NCBI RefSeq assembly: GCF_013283875.1
Contig: NZ_CP054139.1
Location: 1,550,001 to 1,614,000 of the forward strand
DNA from: Mucilaginibacter mali
Lineage (GTDB): Bacteria; Bacteroidota; Bacteroidia; Sphingobacteriales; Sphingobacteriaceae
Direction: 5' to 3'
Length of the DNA stretch: 64,000 bases
Shown: positions 23,415-32,421 of the stretch, piece after piece
How positions within the stretch are numbered: the stretch's first letter is position 1
Layout of the letters: each line of letters begins with the position of its first letter
The notes under the pieces: generated by a model
What the model was told of the DNA's origin: nothing
What the model saw: only the letters and a program-made list of their open reading frames with translations
Databases searched by the model: none
Made by a program: the position numbers and the translations under genes

Positions 23415-25862
23415 ATGAGCACCGAAAAATATACCATGAAACTGGTAGAAGCTTCTATCAACGACATTGACAAGGTTGGCGGCAAGAACGCCTCACTTGG
23501 CGAAATGCTACAGCACTTAAGCGCACAGGGTATCCGCATCCCCGATGGATTTATTATCACAGCCAGCGCTTACTACCGTTTCATCGATCATAACCAGTTA
23601 GATAAGCAGATCAGGGCTATTGTTAACGCCGCTGATATTGACGACCTGAAGCAACTAAGCGCCTGCGGTGCCGAAGTTAGGACACTGATACAAAACGGTA
23701 CCTTCCCGGCCGAGATGCAGCAGCAGATCGAACAATCATATAAAGCGCTTTGCGCCCAATACGCCCAGGACAATGTTGACGTAGCGGTACGTTCATCAGC
23801 CACTGCCGAGGACCTGCCCGACGCTTCCTTTGCCGGTCAGCAGGATACTTATCTTAACGTGAGCGGCGAAGCGGAACTGCTTACCTCCATTAAAAATTGC
23901 TTTGCCTCTTTGTTTACAGACAGGGCTATTAGCTACCGCCAAAACTTTGGGTACGATCACTTCCTGATCGGTCTTTCTGTTTGTGTGCAGAAGATGGTGC
24001 GTTCGGATATGGGCGTATCAGGTGTGGCCTTTTCGCTGGATACCGAAAGTGGGTTTAAAGATGTGGTGATCATCAATGCATCGTACGGCTTGGGCGAGAT
24101 GGTTGTGCAGGGCGCGGTTAGTCCGGATGAGTTTATTGTTTTTAAACCTATGCTGAATAAGGGTTTTGAAAGCATCATCGAAAAAAAGTTGGGCAAAAAG
24201 CACCAGAAAATGGTATATGGTTCAGCAGGCGAGGAGCGTGTTGAGATTGTAAAAACGCTTACGCACGAACAAAACCGTTTTTGCCTGAATAACAAGCAGA
24301 TCATCCAGCTAAGCCAGTGGATCGTCGCTATTGAAGATTACTACTCGAAACTTAAAAATAAATGGTGCCCCATGGATGTGGAATGGGCGCTTGACGGTCG
24401 CAGCAACGAGCTGTTTATTGTGCAGGCCCGCCCGGAAACCATCCACTCGCGCAAGGTAGTGGGTAGCATTACCGAATTTAAGATCCACGATGCGCAGCGC
24501 CACAACCACCTGCTGCTAAAAGGTATTGCCGTTGGCGATAAGATAGCATCAGGCAAGGTGCATTTGCTGAATGGCCTGGATAAGGAAGGCATCCACCATA
24601 TCGACTTTAAAAAGGGCGATATCATGGTAACCGATATGACCGACCCGGATTGGGAACCCGTAATGAAAAAGGCCGCGGCCATTATCACCAACAAAGGTGG
24701 CCGTACCTGCCATGCCGCCATTGTAGCCCGCGAACTGGGTGTGCCAGCCATTGTAGGTTGCGATAACGCGACCGAAATATTAAAGACCGGTCAGCTGATC
24801 ACCGCTTCATGCGCTGAAGGCGAAACCGGGTTGATCTATGCGGGTGAGATCTTGTACGAAAAACACGAGCATAACCTGAGCGACCTGCCCGAAGTGGATA
24901 CCAATGTGATGATGAACATTGCGTCGCCGGATATGGCTTTCCAGTATGCGCACTATCCTAATAAGGGTGTTGGCCTGGCGCGCGAGGAGTTTATCATTAA
25001 TAACTATATCAAGATACACCCGATGGCCTTGCTGAAGCACGAGGAATTGCGCGACGCGGAATTGACCCAGCTCATCAACCAAACCATTAAGGGTTATGCC
25101 AGCGGTGCCGATTTCTTTGTGGAGAAGCTATCGTACGGCATCGCCAAGATCGCCGCGGCTTCGCATCCGCATAAGGTGATCGTACGTTTCTCGGACTTTA
25201 AGACCAACGAGTATTATAATATGCCGGGCGGCAAGCATTTTGAGCCTACCGAAGAAAACCCGATGATAGGTTGGAGGGGCGCTTCACGCTACTACTCTAA
25301 AAATTACCAGGAGGCTTTCGGCTTAGAGTGCATTGCGATTAAGAAGGTGCGCGAAACCATGGGCCTGAAGAATGTGGTGGTGATGATCCCGTTCTGCCGC
25401 ACAGTAACCGAGTTATTAAAGGTTTATGACGTGATGGCCCAATACGGCCTGAAACGTGGCGAAGATGGCCTGGAAGTTTACCTGATGGCCGAGATCCCAT
25501 CGAACGTGATACTGGCCGAACGCTTCGGGCAATATATTGATGGCTTCTCTATCGGTTCTAACGATTTAACGCAGTTGGTTTTAGGCTTAGACCGGGATTC
25601 ATCGCTGGTGGCCGATCTGTACAGCGAGCGTAACGAAGCGGTAAAAACTATGATCTCATCGCTGATACAAACCGCCAAAAAGCTGCGCATTAAAGTAGGT
25701 ATCTGTGGCCAGGGCCCGTCTGATTTTCCGGATTTCGCCCAGTTTTTGGTAGAAGAGGGGATAGATTCGCTATCGGTAACACCCGATTCGTTTATGAAGA
25801 CGGTGAAGGCGATCAAGCAGATTGAGGATGAAATAAGAGAAGGCGCGAGGTTGACGGCGTAA
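23415..25862 (+). CDS. ppsA: Phosphoenolpyruvate synthase
   Basis: Converts pyruvate and ATP to PEP, AMP and phosphate, the entry step of gluconeogenesis. Domains in order: ATP-grasp-like PEP/pyruvate-binding domain (VGGKNASLGEMLQ start, VAVRSSATAEDLPDASFAGQQ), the mobile phosphohistidine domain (GGRTCHAAIVARELGVPAIVG, His about 433), and the TIM-barrel PEP domain (GSNDLTQLVLGLDRDS, CGQGPSD). I start at MSTEKYTMKL (815 residues). Earlier in-frame starts exist, notably ATG at 23397, which lies at the expected transcription start and would give a leaderless message. Starts before the promoter box are unlikely. Divergent from an AraC regulator. Confidence 0.93.
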   Translation: MSTEKYTMKLVEASINDIDKVGGKNASLGEMLQHLSAQGIRIPDGFIITASAYYRFIDHNQLDKQIRAIVNAADIDDLKQLSACGAEVRTLIQNGTFPAEMQQQIEQSYKALCAQYAQDNVDVAVRSSATAEDLPDASFAGQQDTYLNVSGEAELLTSIKNCFASLFTDRAISYRQNFGYDHFLIGLSVCVQKMVRSDMGVSGVAFSLDTESGFKDVVIINASYGLGEMVVQGAVSPDEFIVFKPMLNKGFESIIEKKLGKKHQKMVYGSAGEERVEIVKTLTHEQNRFCLNNKQIIQLSQWIVAIEDYYSKLKNKWCPMDVEWALDGRSNELFIVQARPETIHSRKVVGSITEFKIHDAQRHNHLLLKGIAVGDKIASGKVHLLNGLDKEGIHHIDFKKGDIMVTDMTDPDWEPVMKKAAAIITNKGGRTCHAAIVARELGVPAIVGCDNATEILKTGQLITASCAEGETGLIYAGEILYEKHEHNLSDLPEVDTNVMMNIASPDMAFQYAHYPNKGVGLAREEFIINNYIKIHPMALLKHEELRDAELTQLINQTIKGYASGADFFVEKLSYGIAKIAAASHPHKVIVRFSDFKTNEYYNMPGGKHFEPTEENPMIGWRGASRYYSKNYQEAFGLECIAIKKVRETMGLKNVVVMIPFCRTVTELLKVYDVMAQYGLKRGEDGLEVYLMAEIPSNVILAERFGQYIDGFSIGSNDLTQLVLGLDRDSSLVADLYSERNEAVKTMISSLIQTAKKLRIKVGICGQGPSDFPDFAQFLVEEGIDSLSVTPDSFMKTVKAIKQIEDEIREGARLTA

Positions 25863-25872
25863 AACATAAATT

Positions 25873-25975
25873 GTCATTGCGAGCGATAGCGCGGCAATCT
25901 CGTAGTATACCTATCAAACTACGAGATTGCCGCGTCGCTCCGTTTCACAGGCCTTCGCTTGCTCCTCGCAATAAC
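25873..25975. repeat. Palindromic repeat family A, copy 4
   Basis: GTCATTGCGAGCGATAGCG ... GCTCCTCGCAATAAC, inner GGCAATCTCGTAG / CTACGAGATTGCC. It separates the convergent ppsA and recN genes. Confidence 0.85.
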
Positions 25976-25985
25976 AATATTTTTA

Positions 25986-27641
25986 CTACACCCCCAGCAA
26001 CTCCTTAGCATTCTGCAAGGCGCTTTCCCCCGGTTTTTCGCCGCTTAGCATTTTGGCTATTTCGGTAATGCGTTCGGTTTGCTCCAGGCGGCGGATGCGG
26101 GTGTAGGTGGTGGCCGCTTCATCATCCTTATAAACAAAGTAATGGCTTTTGCCCTTGCTGGCAATTTGCGGCAGGTGGGTAATGGTAATTACCTGCAGGT
26201 TTTGCGCCAACTGCTCCATGATTTGGCCAACCTTGTGCGCCACCTCGCCGGATACGCCTGTATCTATCTCATCAAAAATAATGGTAGGCAGGGCGGTATG
26301 ACGGGCAATCAGCGACTTAATGCTCAGCATCAGCCGTGAAAGTTCACCTCCGGATGCTACCTTGCTCATTTCGGCCAGGGCGTGGCCCTTGTTAGCGTTG
26401 AACAGGAAGCGTACCTGGTCGGTACCGTTATCGCCTAAACCGTCAATGCGATTCAGCTCGATCTTCATGGCCGAGTTACCCATGCCCATTTCGGCCAGGG
26501 TTTGCAATACCTGCTGCTCGATACCGGGGATGGCATTGGCGCGGTTAGCCGATAGTTCAAGGGCCATGTTTTCCAGTTCCTGTTTTTCGGTGGCTATCTG
26601 CTTTTGCAACTGTGCGATGGCCTCATCGCCAAATATAGCCTGGTTAATTTTGTCCGACAGGTCGGCCTGGATAGCCAGCAGTTCGGCGTTGGTGCTTACG
26701 CGGTGCTTTTTTTGCAGGTTGTAGATAATGCTTAAACGTGCGCCCACTTCATCGGCGCGGGCCGGGTTGGTTTGTGTTTGTTGTTCTAAGGCCTCTATTT
26801 CGGCAGCTATATCTTTTAGTTCGATAATGGAACTGTTCAAGCGTTGGTAAAGTTCGCCAATTGCCGGGTTAAATTTTTCGGTAGACGACAACTGGTGGCC
26901 AGCCTCGCGCAATTGGATCAGGGCCGATGTTTCGCCCTCCTGCATCAGGTAGTGGGCGCCAAGCAGGTTGCGCTTGATCTCGTCGGCATTATTCAGCGTA
27001 TATAGTTCCTGTTCCAATTGCTCCTGCTCTTCATCGGCCAGCGTTGCTTTTTCCAGTTCATCAAACTGAAATTGATAGTAGTCAAGATCAGCCTTGGCTT
27101 TATCGCTTTCCTCTGTCAGTTGCTTCAGCCGGCTGTTCAGCTTTTTGTAGGCTTTGTATTTAGTTTGATAATTGCCCAATAGTTCGCCATGCTTTGCCGC
27201 TGCATCAACTACCAAAAGCTGGAACAGCGGGTTATTGATCTCCAGTGTGGCATGCTGCGAGTGGATCTCGATCAGCTGTTCGCCAAGTGCTTTCAGCGTA
27301 TTCAGGTTTACCGGCGTATCATTCACAAAGGCACGAGATTTACCATCGGCGCTGATCTCGCGGCGCAATACGGTCTCGGTTTCGTAATCCAGATCGTTCT
27401 CTTCAAAAAACGAGCGCAGGTGGAAGCCGTCGATGGTGAAGTTACCCTCGATCACGCACTTCTTCTGTTGATTGAAAAAGTACCGGCTCTCCGCCCGCTG
27501 ACCTAATATCAGCGACAGGGCGCCCAGAATGATGGATTTACCCGCACCGGTTTCGCCGGTGAGGATATTAAGTCCCGCCCCGAAGCGGATCTGCAGGTTA
27601 TCAATTAAAGCGTAATTGGTGATGCTAAGCTGTTGCAGCAT
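25986..27641 (-). CDS. recN: DNA repair protein RecN
   Basis: An SMC-like ATPase acting early in double-strand break repair. The 551-residue length is standard. The Walker A motif GETGAGKS is at about residues 29-36, and the N-terminal LSITNYALIDNLQIRFGAGLNILTG is diagnostic. A long coiled coil spans the middle (about 160-370). The C-terminal half has the ABC signature VASGGELSRLMLSIK and Walker B PTIIFDEIDTGVSG. In many Bacteroidota recN follows coaBC and the DUF4835 gene. Here the same three genes are on the same strand, but a BlaI/M56 pair and an IS982 copy lie between. Confidence 0.96.
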   Translation of the reverse strand: MLQQLSITNYALIDNLQIRFGAGLNILTGETGAGKSIILGALSLILGQRAESRYFFNQQKKCVIEGNFTIDGFHLRSFFEENDLDYETETVLRREISADGKSRAFVNDTPVNLNTLKALGEQLIEIHSQHATLEINNPLFQLLVVDAAAKHGELLGNYQTKYKAYKKLNSRLKQLTEESDKAKADLDYYQFQFDELEKATLADEEQEQLEQELYTLNNADEIKRNLLGAHYLMQEGETSALIQLREAGHQLSSTEKFNPAIGELYQRLNSSIIELKDIAAEIEALEQQTQTNPARADEVGARLSIIYNLQKKHRVSTNAELLAIQADLSDKINQAIFGDEAIAQLQKQIATEKQELENMALELSANRANAIPGIEQQVLQTLAEMGMGNSAMKIELNRIDGLGDNGTDQVRFLFNANKGHALAEMSKVASGGELSRLMLSIKSLIARHTALPTIIFDEIDTGVSGEVAHKVGQIMEQLAQNLQVITITHLPQIASKGKSHYFVYKDDEAATTYTRIRRLEQTERITEIAKMLSGEKPGESALQNAKELLGV

Positions 27642-27816
27642 AAATTAGTTCCCTTTTTTAGCGGAGACTAAATTACTAAATGTGGACCGCTGATTTTGTC
27701 TGAACCGCTGATTTTTTTGATTTCGTTGACTTCATTGATACGGTGCCAGGGATGGGTGATGTTTTAGACTTAAGAAGTTAAAAAACTTCGTAAGTCTGAT
27801 CTGACCAGAATACTTT

Positions 27817-27893
27817 TCCGCGTTATGGATGGGAGCGGATACCGGCCTGTGGCTAAGGCCCGTGCAGTATGAGCGTACAGCCCGGGCCGTAGG
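27817..27893. repeat. Structured intergenic element, family R, copy 2
   Basis: CCGCGTTATGGATGGGAGCG at the left and AGCCCGGGCCGTAGGCAACG at the right, matching the motif order of the block at 4071-4178. The middle CCGGCCTGTGGCTAAGGCCC can form a local hairpin. Confidence 0.5.
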
Positions 27894-27907
27894 CAACGCC
27901 AAGATTA

Positions 27908-27983
27908 TCTGAATCAGAATTTTCAGAATTAGACAATTTACAGAATTTTGAAAATCCTTAAATTCTGTAAATTCTGATTCAGA
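27908..27983. repeat. Inverted repeat TCTGAATCAGAATTT (family L)
   Basis: 23-bp arms (27908-27930 and 27961-27983) differ at one position, with AATTT/GAATT sub-repeats in the loop. A long AT-rich hairpin. One copy in the window. Confidence 0.8.
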
Positions 27984-27984
27984 C

Positions 27985-28016
27985 AAAAAGCCGGCTACAC
28001 AATTAATGCAGCCGGC
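27985..28016 (-). terminator. Terminator of the blaI-M56 operon
   Basis: On the - strand GCCGGCT, a 13-base loop, AGCCGGC, then TTTTTG. About 36 bp after the M56 stop. Confidence 0.85.
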
Positions 28017-28051
28017 ACAATTTAACTGATCGATGCTAAATTAAAAAGGTA

Positions 28052-30433
28052 TTATTTGCCCGGTTTGCTTTTTGCAGGTTCGGGTGCTTTAACTTCTTCA
28101 ACAACAGGCTTAGGGCTTTTTACAATTACTGTGCTGGGTTTCACTATGGGGGCAACCTCAATAGCTTTGCCTGGCGCGTTACCTGGTTTTTCAACAACGG
28201 CAGCTACGCTTTCGGTTGCAGGGAGTACTTTAGCTTCTATTATCGCGGCTGTTGCCGGTTTGGTTGGCCTTGTGGCACGTTCGCGAACACGACTGGTATC
28301 AGCAGCACGGGTTTTTGTCGGGCGTTCGGCCCTTGCAGGGGCAACGCGGCGTTCGCGAATACGGCCAGTATCGGTTGAACGGGCTTTAGTTGAACGCTCA
28401 ACAACTCTCGATGGCATTACACGGCGTTCGCGGATGCGGCCGGTATCTCCCGAAGCGCGCTCAGCCCTTGCGCGGGTTTCGGCAATTTCCGCACGCACAC
28501 GCTCCTTAACATCGCGGTTAGTATTTTCAATCTCAGCTTCTATTTTTCTGCGGTAATCGGGGCTGTTGCGGTATTCGCGCATTTCTTTTTCCAGCTTTTT
28601 CATTTCCTCTTTTTCACGCATAATGTCCGGATTTTTTTGGTACTCGCGCATCGTTTCACCCATTTTGCGCATGGCTTCCTGCTGCTCTTTCATCATCGGG
28701 TTTTGATAGTAGTGGCGCATGCTGTCGCCATAGGCCCGCATCTCGTCCTGCATCTTTTTAAATTCAGGGCCCTGGTAGTAACCGCGCATTTGTTCCGATA
28801 TTTTTCTGGCCAGTTCGGCTTGCTCCTTCACTACCGAACTATTGGTATAATCCTTGAATTTTCCGGCAAGGGCTTTAAATTCGGCCTCTTGTTTTTTGTA
28901 TTCGGCTGTTCCGGGTTTTGCGGTAGCAAACAGTTGGGCCTGCTTCTCGTATTGCTTTTGTATTTTGGCGTATTCAGGGCTGCTGTAATAGGCTTCCATC
29001 TTTTTACTGGTAGCCTCTAATTGCTCGTGCAGCTTTTTCATTTCGGGGCTGTCGTTCATTTTTTCAAACTCAAGGCCCTTCTTTTCCATTTGCTCCTGTA
29101 GTTCCTTCATTTTGGGGCTATTAAAATAGGCTTCCATTTCGGCACCCTTCTTCTCCATATCCTCCTGCATTTTTTTAAACTCGGGGCTATTGTAGTATTG
29201 TTCTAACTTTTGCGCGTGTTTTTCCATTTCGGCGCTTAAAGCTTCCATTTTGGCATCGTTTACATACTCTCCATCTTTAGCTATTTTCATAGCCTGTTTT
29301 TTGGATGATGGTTTTGATTTAGCAACCGGCTTTGTAGTTTTTGCCTTTTGTTTGATGACTGTATCTGCCCCAAAGTTGATGGTGTTTAAGGCGTTGGGGA
29401 TACTTTTTACGGTTATCTTACCATCTTTTATTTTAGGGTTAAACCAGGCGATGCTCGTTAAGCTGCAGGTTAAAAGGGCCAGGGCAATCAGCGCCGGGCG
29501 TATATTTACGGTGGATTTTTTAGTTTTCATAATGCGTTCAATACGGTTTAATAAGTGATATTGCTTGCCGGTGGCAGCCAGCGCTAACTGCCAGTCGGCT
29601 TGTTTATTCTGTTCTAATTTTAGCAGCGCCTGGGCATAAATAAGCGGACTGCCGGTAGTTTGCACCACCACATCGTCGCAGCAATTTTCGCGTTCGCGGT
29701 TGATGATGCGGTTGATAAGGATGCTGAATGGATTAAAGAAAAGTAGTATCCCGATAGCCTGTTGCAACAGGTTTAGCAGGTAATCGTTACGGCGGATGTG
29801 GGCCAGTTCGTGCAGCAGGATGGCCTGTATCTCATCGGCGCTTAAATAAGTGCTGATGGTGCAGGGTAGCAGGATAATGGGTTTGATGAAGCCGGTGATG
29901 CAAGGCACATCGATATACTGGCTGAACGCCACTTTTACAAAGCGGCTGATATTCATTTTTTTAGCCAGGCTATCAACCTGCTGCTGAAATTCTGAGGCGA
30001 TGGTTTGCTGTTTGATGCGGTAGATATTATTCCAGGCCAGGCCCATTTTAAGGGTGTTGAACACCAGGCCGGCTATATAAAGCATGGTAAGGTAGGGCAT
30101 ATAACCCGCTATCAGGAACGTGTAATGATCTGCAGGCGGGGCAACCCAACGCTGTGCGGCTTGCGGAAGCAGTACGCTTAATGGCAATGGCGACTGGTAA
30201 GTTGTAACTGCCGACCAGGTGTAGTTATTCACCTCGGTAGCCAGCGTATAGATAAACCAGCCCAGCATCAGCGTAAGCGCGCCGAACGCCAGTTTGTACT
30301 TAGCGTTTGCCGATAAATTAGGAGCAAACTGCATAATGGCGTGCAGTACCATAAAAATGGTTAAGCCCTGCCACAACGAGTGGATGATGGTGATGCCCAG
30401 CACCTGGCTGATATTATAAAACAGGTTTTCCAT
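28052..30433 (-). CDS. M56 (BlaR1-like) membrane metallopeptidase with repetitive C-terminal region
   Basis: 793 residues. The N-terminal part (about 1-330) is the BlaR1/MecR1 peptidase domain: membrane spans, zinc motif HELAH at about 208-212 followed by IRRNDYL, and a later ENCCDDVV segment. A hydrophobic span near 310-330 leads outward. Residues about 390-635 are a highly charged helical array of about 28-residue repeats with the pattern Y-x-[NS]-P-[ED]-[FMY]-K-K-M...M-x-x-[KR]-G/M. After that come three copies of a DTGRIRERR-like unit (about 667, 690, 716) and a Pro/Lys/Val-rich tail. No penicillin-binding sensor domain is present, so the signal is not shown to be a beta-lactam. It lies 12 bp downstream of blaI. 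Confidence 0.85.
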   Translation of the reverse strand: MENLFYNISQVLGITIIHSLWQGLTIFMVLHAIMQFAPNLSANAKYKLAFGALTLMLGWFIYTLATEVNNYTWSAVTTYQSPLPLSVLLPQAAQRWVAPPADHYTFLIAGYMPYLTMLYIAGLVFNTLKMGLAWNNIYRIKQQTIASEFQQQVDSLAKKMNISRFVKVAFSQYIDVPCITGFIKPIILLPCTISTYLSADEIQAILLHELAHIRRNDYLLNLLQQAIGILLFFNPFSILINRIINRERENCCDDVVVQTTGSPLIYAQALLKLEQNKQADWQLALAATGKQYHLLNRIERIMKTKKSTVNIRPALIALALLTCSLTSIAWFNPKIKDGKITVKSIPNALNTINFGADTVIKQKAKTTKPVAKSKPSSKKQAMKIAKDGEYVNDAKMEALSAEMEKHAQKLEQYYNSPEFKKMQEDMEKKGAEMEAYFNSPKMKELQEQMEKKGLEFEKMNDSPEMKKLHEQLEATSKKMEAYYSSPEYAKIQKQYEKQAQLFATAKPGTAEYKKQEAEFKALAGKFKDYTNSSVVKEQAELARKISEQMRGYYQGPEFKKMQDEMRAYGDSMRHYYQNPMMKEQQEAMRKMGETMREYQKNPDIMREKEEMKKLEKEMREYRNSPDYRRKIEAEIENTNRDVKERVRAEIAETRARAERASGDTGRIRERRVMPSRVVERSTKARSTDTGRIRERRVAPARAERPTKTRAADTSRVRERATRPTKPATAAIIEAKVLPATESVAAVVEKPGNAPGKAIEVAPIVKPSTVIVKSPKPVVEEVKAPEPAKSKPGK

Positions 30434-30445
30434 AACTGTTATATT

Positions 30446-30823
30446 TTATTTTTTATCCTGATCAAACTGTTGCAGATATTTTTTGATAGCGTCTATCTCC
30501 TCGTTACTGGCGCGATGGTTGCCCAGTGCCTGGATCACCAGGTCGGCGGTTGAACCTTCGAACACGGTTGAGATGATCTTATCCAGCGCGTTTTGCTGGG
30601 CCTGGCCCTGTGTAACGATAGCTTTGTAGATGTGTGTTTTGGCGGTCGCGTCCCTGTCTACCAAACCCTTGTCATACATAATTTGCATTAGCTTTAGGGT
30701 AGTGGTATAGCCGGCATCTTTGGTTTTAGCTAGTTCTTCGTGTACTTCCCTAACGGTGGCTGTGCCCTGTTTCCACAGTACGTTTAAGATCTCCAGTTCG
30801 CTATCGGTTGCTTTAATGTTCAT
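30446..30823 (-). CDS. BlaI/MecI/CopY family repressor
   Basis: A 125-residue winged-helix repressor. The N-terminal ATDSELEILNVLWKQGTATVREVHEEL is the family signature, followed by the recognition region GYTTTLKLMQIMYDKGLVDRD. The C-terminal dimerisation half holds the usual proteolysis region (around VTQGQAQQNAL). In the Bla/Mec systems a partner M56 protease inactivates this repressor; here that partner is the next gene, 12 bp downstream. The operator is probably in the 100 bp upstream, where dyad sequence ACGAAACTTGTCGTACAAAT lies next to the start. Target genes beyond its own operon are unknown. Confidence 0.93.
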   Translation of the reverse strand: MNIKATDSELEILNVLWKQGTATVREVHEELAKTKDAGYTTTLKLMQIMYDKGLVDRDATAKTHIYKAIVTQGQAQQNALDKIISTVFEGSTADLVIQALGNHRASNEEIDAIKKYLQQFDQDKK

Positions 30824-30954
30824 GTCGCTTATTTACTATTCTACGAAACTTGTCGTACAAATATCTACGATGATTTTCGTAAATCAAAATAAATTTGAAA
30901 TTATTTTTACTGATAAGACGCGGCGGGATCAGTTATGTTGCAGGGATGTAGGAA

Positions 30955-31209
30955 ATATTACATGCCACCCCTCGGGGGGGCCTATTATACTTCGGTGTAT
31001 GATTCTATTAACATGTCGTCCCTCCGGGCAATGTCATTATTTAAGAGATTTCGATACTCCGTAGGAGTAAAATATTGGTAGAAAAATGCCCCAATAGATT
31101 TCTGAGTGCCGTAGGTACTCTATATTTTTTATATTCAACACCTACGGCGTTGCTTTATTTTCCGATCCGTTTTCTACCAATATTTAACCTCTACGAGGTT
31201 GTTAGGCCC
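30955..31209. repeat. Palindromic element J, left part (interrupted by IS982)
   Basis: Contains GGGCAATGTCATT (31027-31039), CTCCGTAGGAG then AAAATATTGGTAGAAAA (31049-31085), an inner GCCGTAGGT / ACCTACGGC hairpin, and TTTTCTACCAATATTTAACC plus CTACGAGG. The partner of GGGCAATGTCATT is AATGACATTGCCC at 32281-32293, on the far side of the IS. Confidence 0.7.
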
Positions 31210-31213
31210 TTAA

Positions 31214-32278
31214 GTTAACGTGAGTTCGATATAAGCATTAGAGCGAAAGTTGCAGTGATTTTGAATGATCAAATTCAAAATGAGTTTTGATGGATGGTTT
31301 CTTAGGGAGGAAACTGTAAGCGGCAATTCCGCTGTATAGGTTAATAATAAAGCCTGATATAGACCGGTGCCTGGAATGTTCTATCTGACAAATATTTTTC
31401 AAAGCATCATTTACGCATTCGACCACGCTCCGTTTTCTAAGCATGATTTTATCAGAGATGCTCATCAATTTGTTTTTCATATTGCGTTTGATCTTAGTAA
31501 TGAGTTGCACACCACTATGAAAAAGATGCTCGAAAACAGACTGTTTTACCAAATATCCCTTATCACCATATAACTTGCCAAATAGTTTCTTGCAAAGTGT
31601 AAGCAGCAGGTCGGTATTATTGTCGGATACGCTGCCCTGGGTGAGTTGGAATGCAATTATTTCACCCATGTCATTGATTACTAAGTGTAATTTAAATCCA
31701 TAAAACCAGCCCATCGTAGAGTAGCCGCGTGAAGCGGCCCCGCTGAAAACTTTATTCTGATGTATCCGCTCTTTCGCACAAACCTCTAATCTTGTAGAAT
31801 CTATAAAAGAAATACCTGTGCAGTTGCCAAGGCTATGGGCGCTGACAAACATCAACATGGGCAAGGCGTATTTCTGCTGTAATTCCACAAAACGGTTATA
31901 AGAAACCAGGTGTGGGAACTCCCGGCATAGATGAACGCAGACATAGTCCAAATAGAAGTGTTTTAACGTTCTGTAATCGGATAGATGGAAACAGATCAGG
32001 ATGGTTATTACTTCACTCTGAGAAAGTCCGCAAGGTTTGTTACGGGTCTTTAATGTTGTATCGCTATCAAGCTTAATCATACAATCATCAATGTGTTGAT
32101 TAAAATAATGGCAATATTCATCGGCCAGAAAGAAAATTTCGGTAATTTTATCAAGAGTAAGCATAGATTGTTTCTTTAAATTCGACACTTAAATATAACA
32201 AAATATGCTTACTTATTTGATTATCAGATAGATATATCATTAAATAAATCCCGCCTCTTATATCGAACTCACGTTAAC
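31214..32278 (-). mobile_element. IS982 family insertion sequence (intact)
   Basis: About 1065 bp. Perfect terminal inverted repeats of at least 21 bp: GTTAACGTGAGTTCGATATA at the left (31214 on) and its complement ending at 32278. Both ends are flanked by TTAA, consistent with a 4-bp target duplication. It carries one intact transposase. It has split palindromic element J, whose two halves lie on either side. Confidence 0.88.
31238..32188 (-). CDS. IS982 family transposase
   Basis: 316 residues, uninterrupted. The DDE-type catalytic region begins at FIDSTRLEVCAKERI and continues through RGYSTMGWFYGFKLHLVIND. It then runs through the second Asp in LYGDKGYL and the Glu in RSVVECVNDALKNI, the order seen in IS982 transposases. 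An alternative start eight codons in (MLTLDKI) is possible. The gene occupies nearly the whole element and shows no frameshift, so the copy may be active. Confidence 0.92.
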   Translation of the reverse strand: MSNLKKQSMLTLDKITEIFFLADEYCHYFNQHIDDCMIKLDSDTTLKTRNKPCGLSQSEVITILICFHLSDYRTLKHFYLDYVCVHLCREFPHLVSYNRFVELQQKYALPMLMFVSAHSLGNCTGISFIDSTRLEVCAKERIHQNKVFSGAASRGYSTMGWFYGFKLHLVINDMGEIIAFQLTQGSVSDNNTDLLLTLCKKLFGKLYGDKGYLVKQSVFEHLFHSGVQLITKIKRNMKNKLMSISDKIMLRKRSVVECVNDALKNICQIEHSRHRSISGFIINLYSGIAAYSFLPKKPSIKTHFEFDHSKSLQLSL

Positions 32279-32400
32279 TTAATGACATTGCCCATGGGGA
32301 CTTGTTTGGAGTTGAGCGCCAGGGGCGCGATATGTTAATAGCATAACGCTAACACTCAATTAAGAGCTTCGGCGGAGCGAAATGTTTTACAAGAGATATT
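32279..32400. repeat. Palindromic element J, right part
   Basis: Resumes after the IS with AATGACATTGCCC, which pairs with the left part, then a GCGCCAGGGGCGCG hairpin and an AGCTTCGGCGGAGCG palindrome-like segment. No coding frame. Confidence 0.6.
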
Positions 32401-32421
32401 TATGCTTGATTTCGAGCAAAA

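Larger units (their letters stand above)
27642..28051. other. Intergenic region with two repeats and a terminator
   Basis: 410 bp between recN and the M56 gene. It contains a family R-like block (about 27817-27893), a 76-bp TCTGAATCAGAATTT palindrome (27908-27983) and the M56 terminator (27985-28016). I see no credible gene; the 84-codon frame at 27732-27986 is made of these repeats. Confidence 0.65.

Noticed and set aside
27732-27986. 84-codon - strand frame before the M56 gene
   Set aside because: It runs through the family R and TCTGAATCAG repeats and ends at the terminator; it has no protein-like pattern.
28052-30823. Beta-lactam resistance operon
   Set aside because: The M56 protein lacks the penicillin-binding sensor domain and no beta-lactamase gene is adjacent; only the regulator-protease logic is supported.
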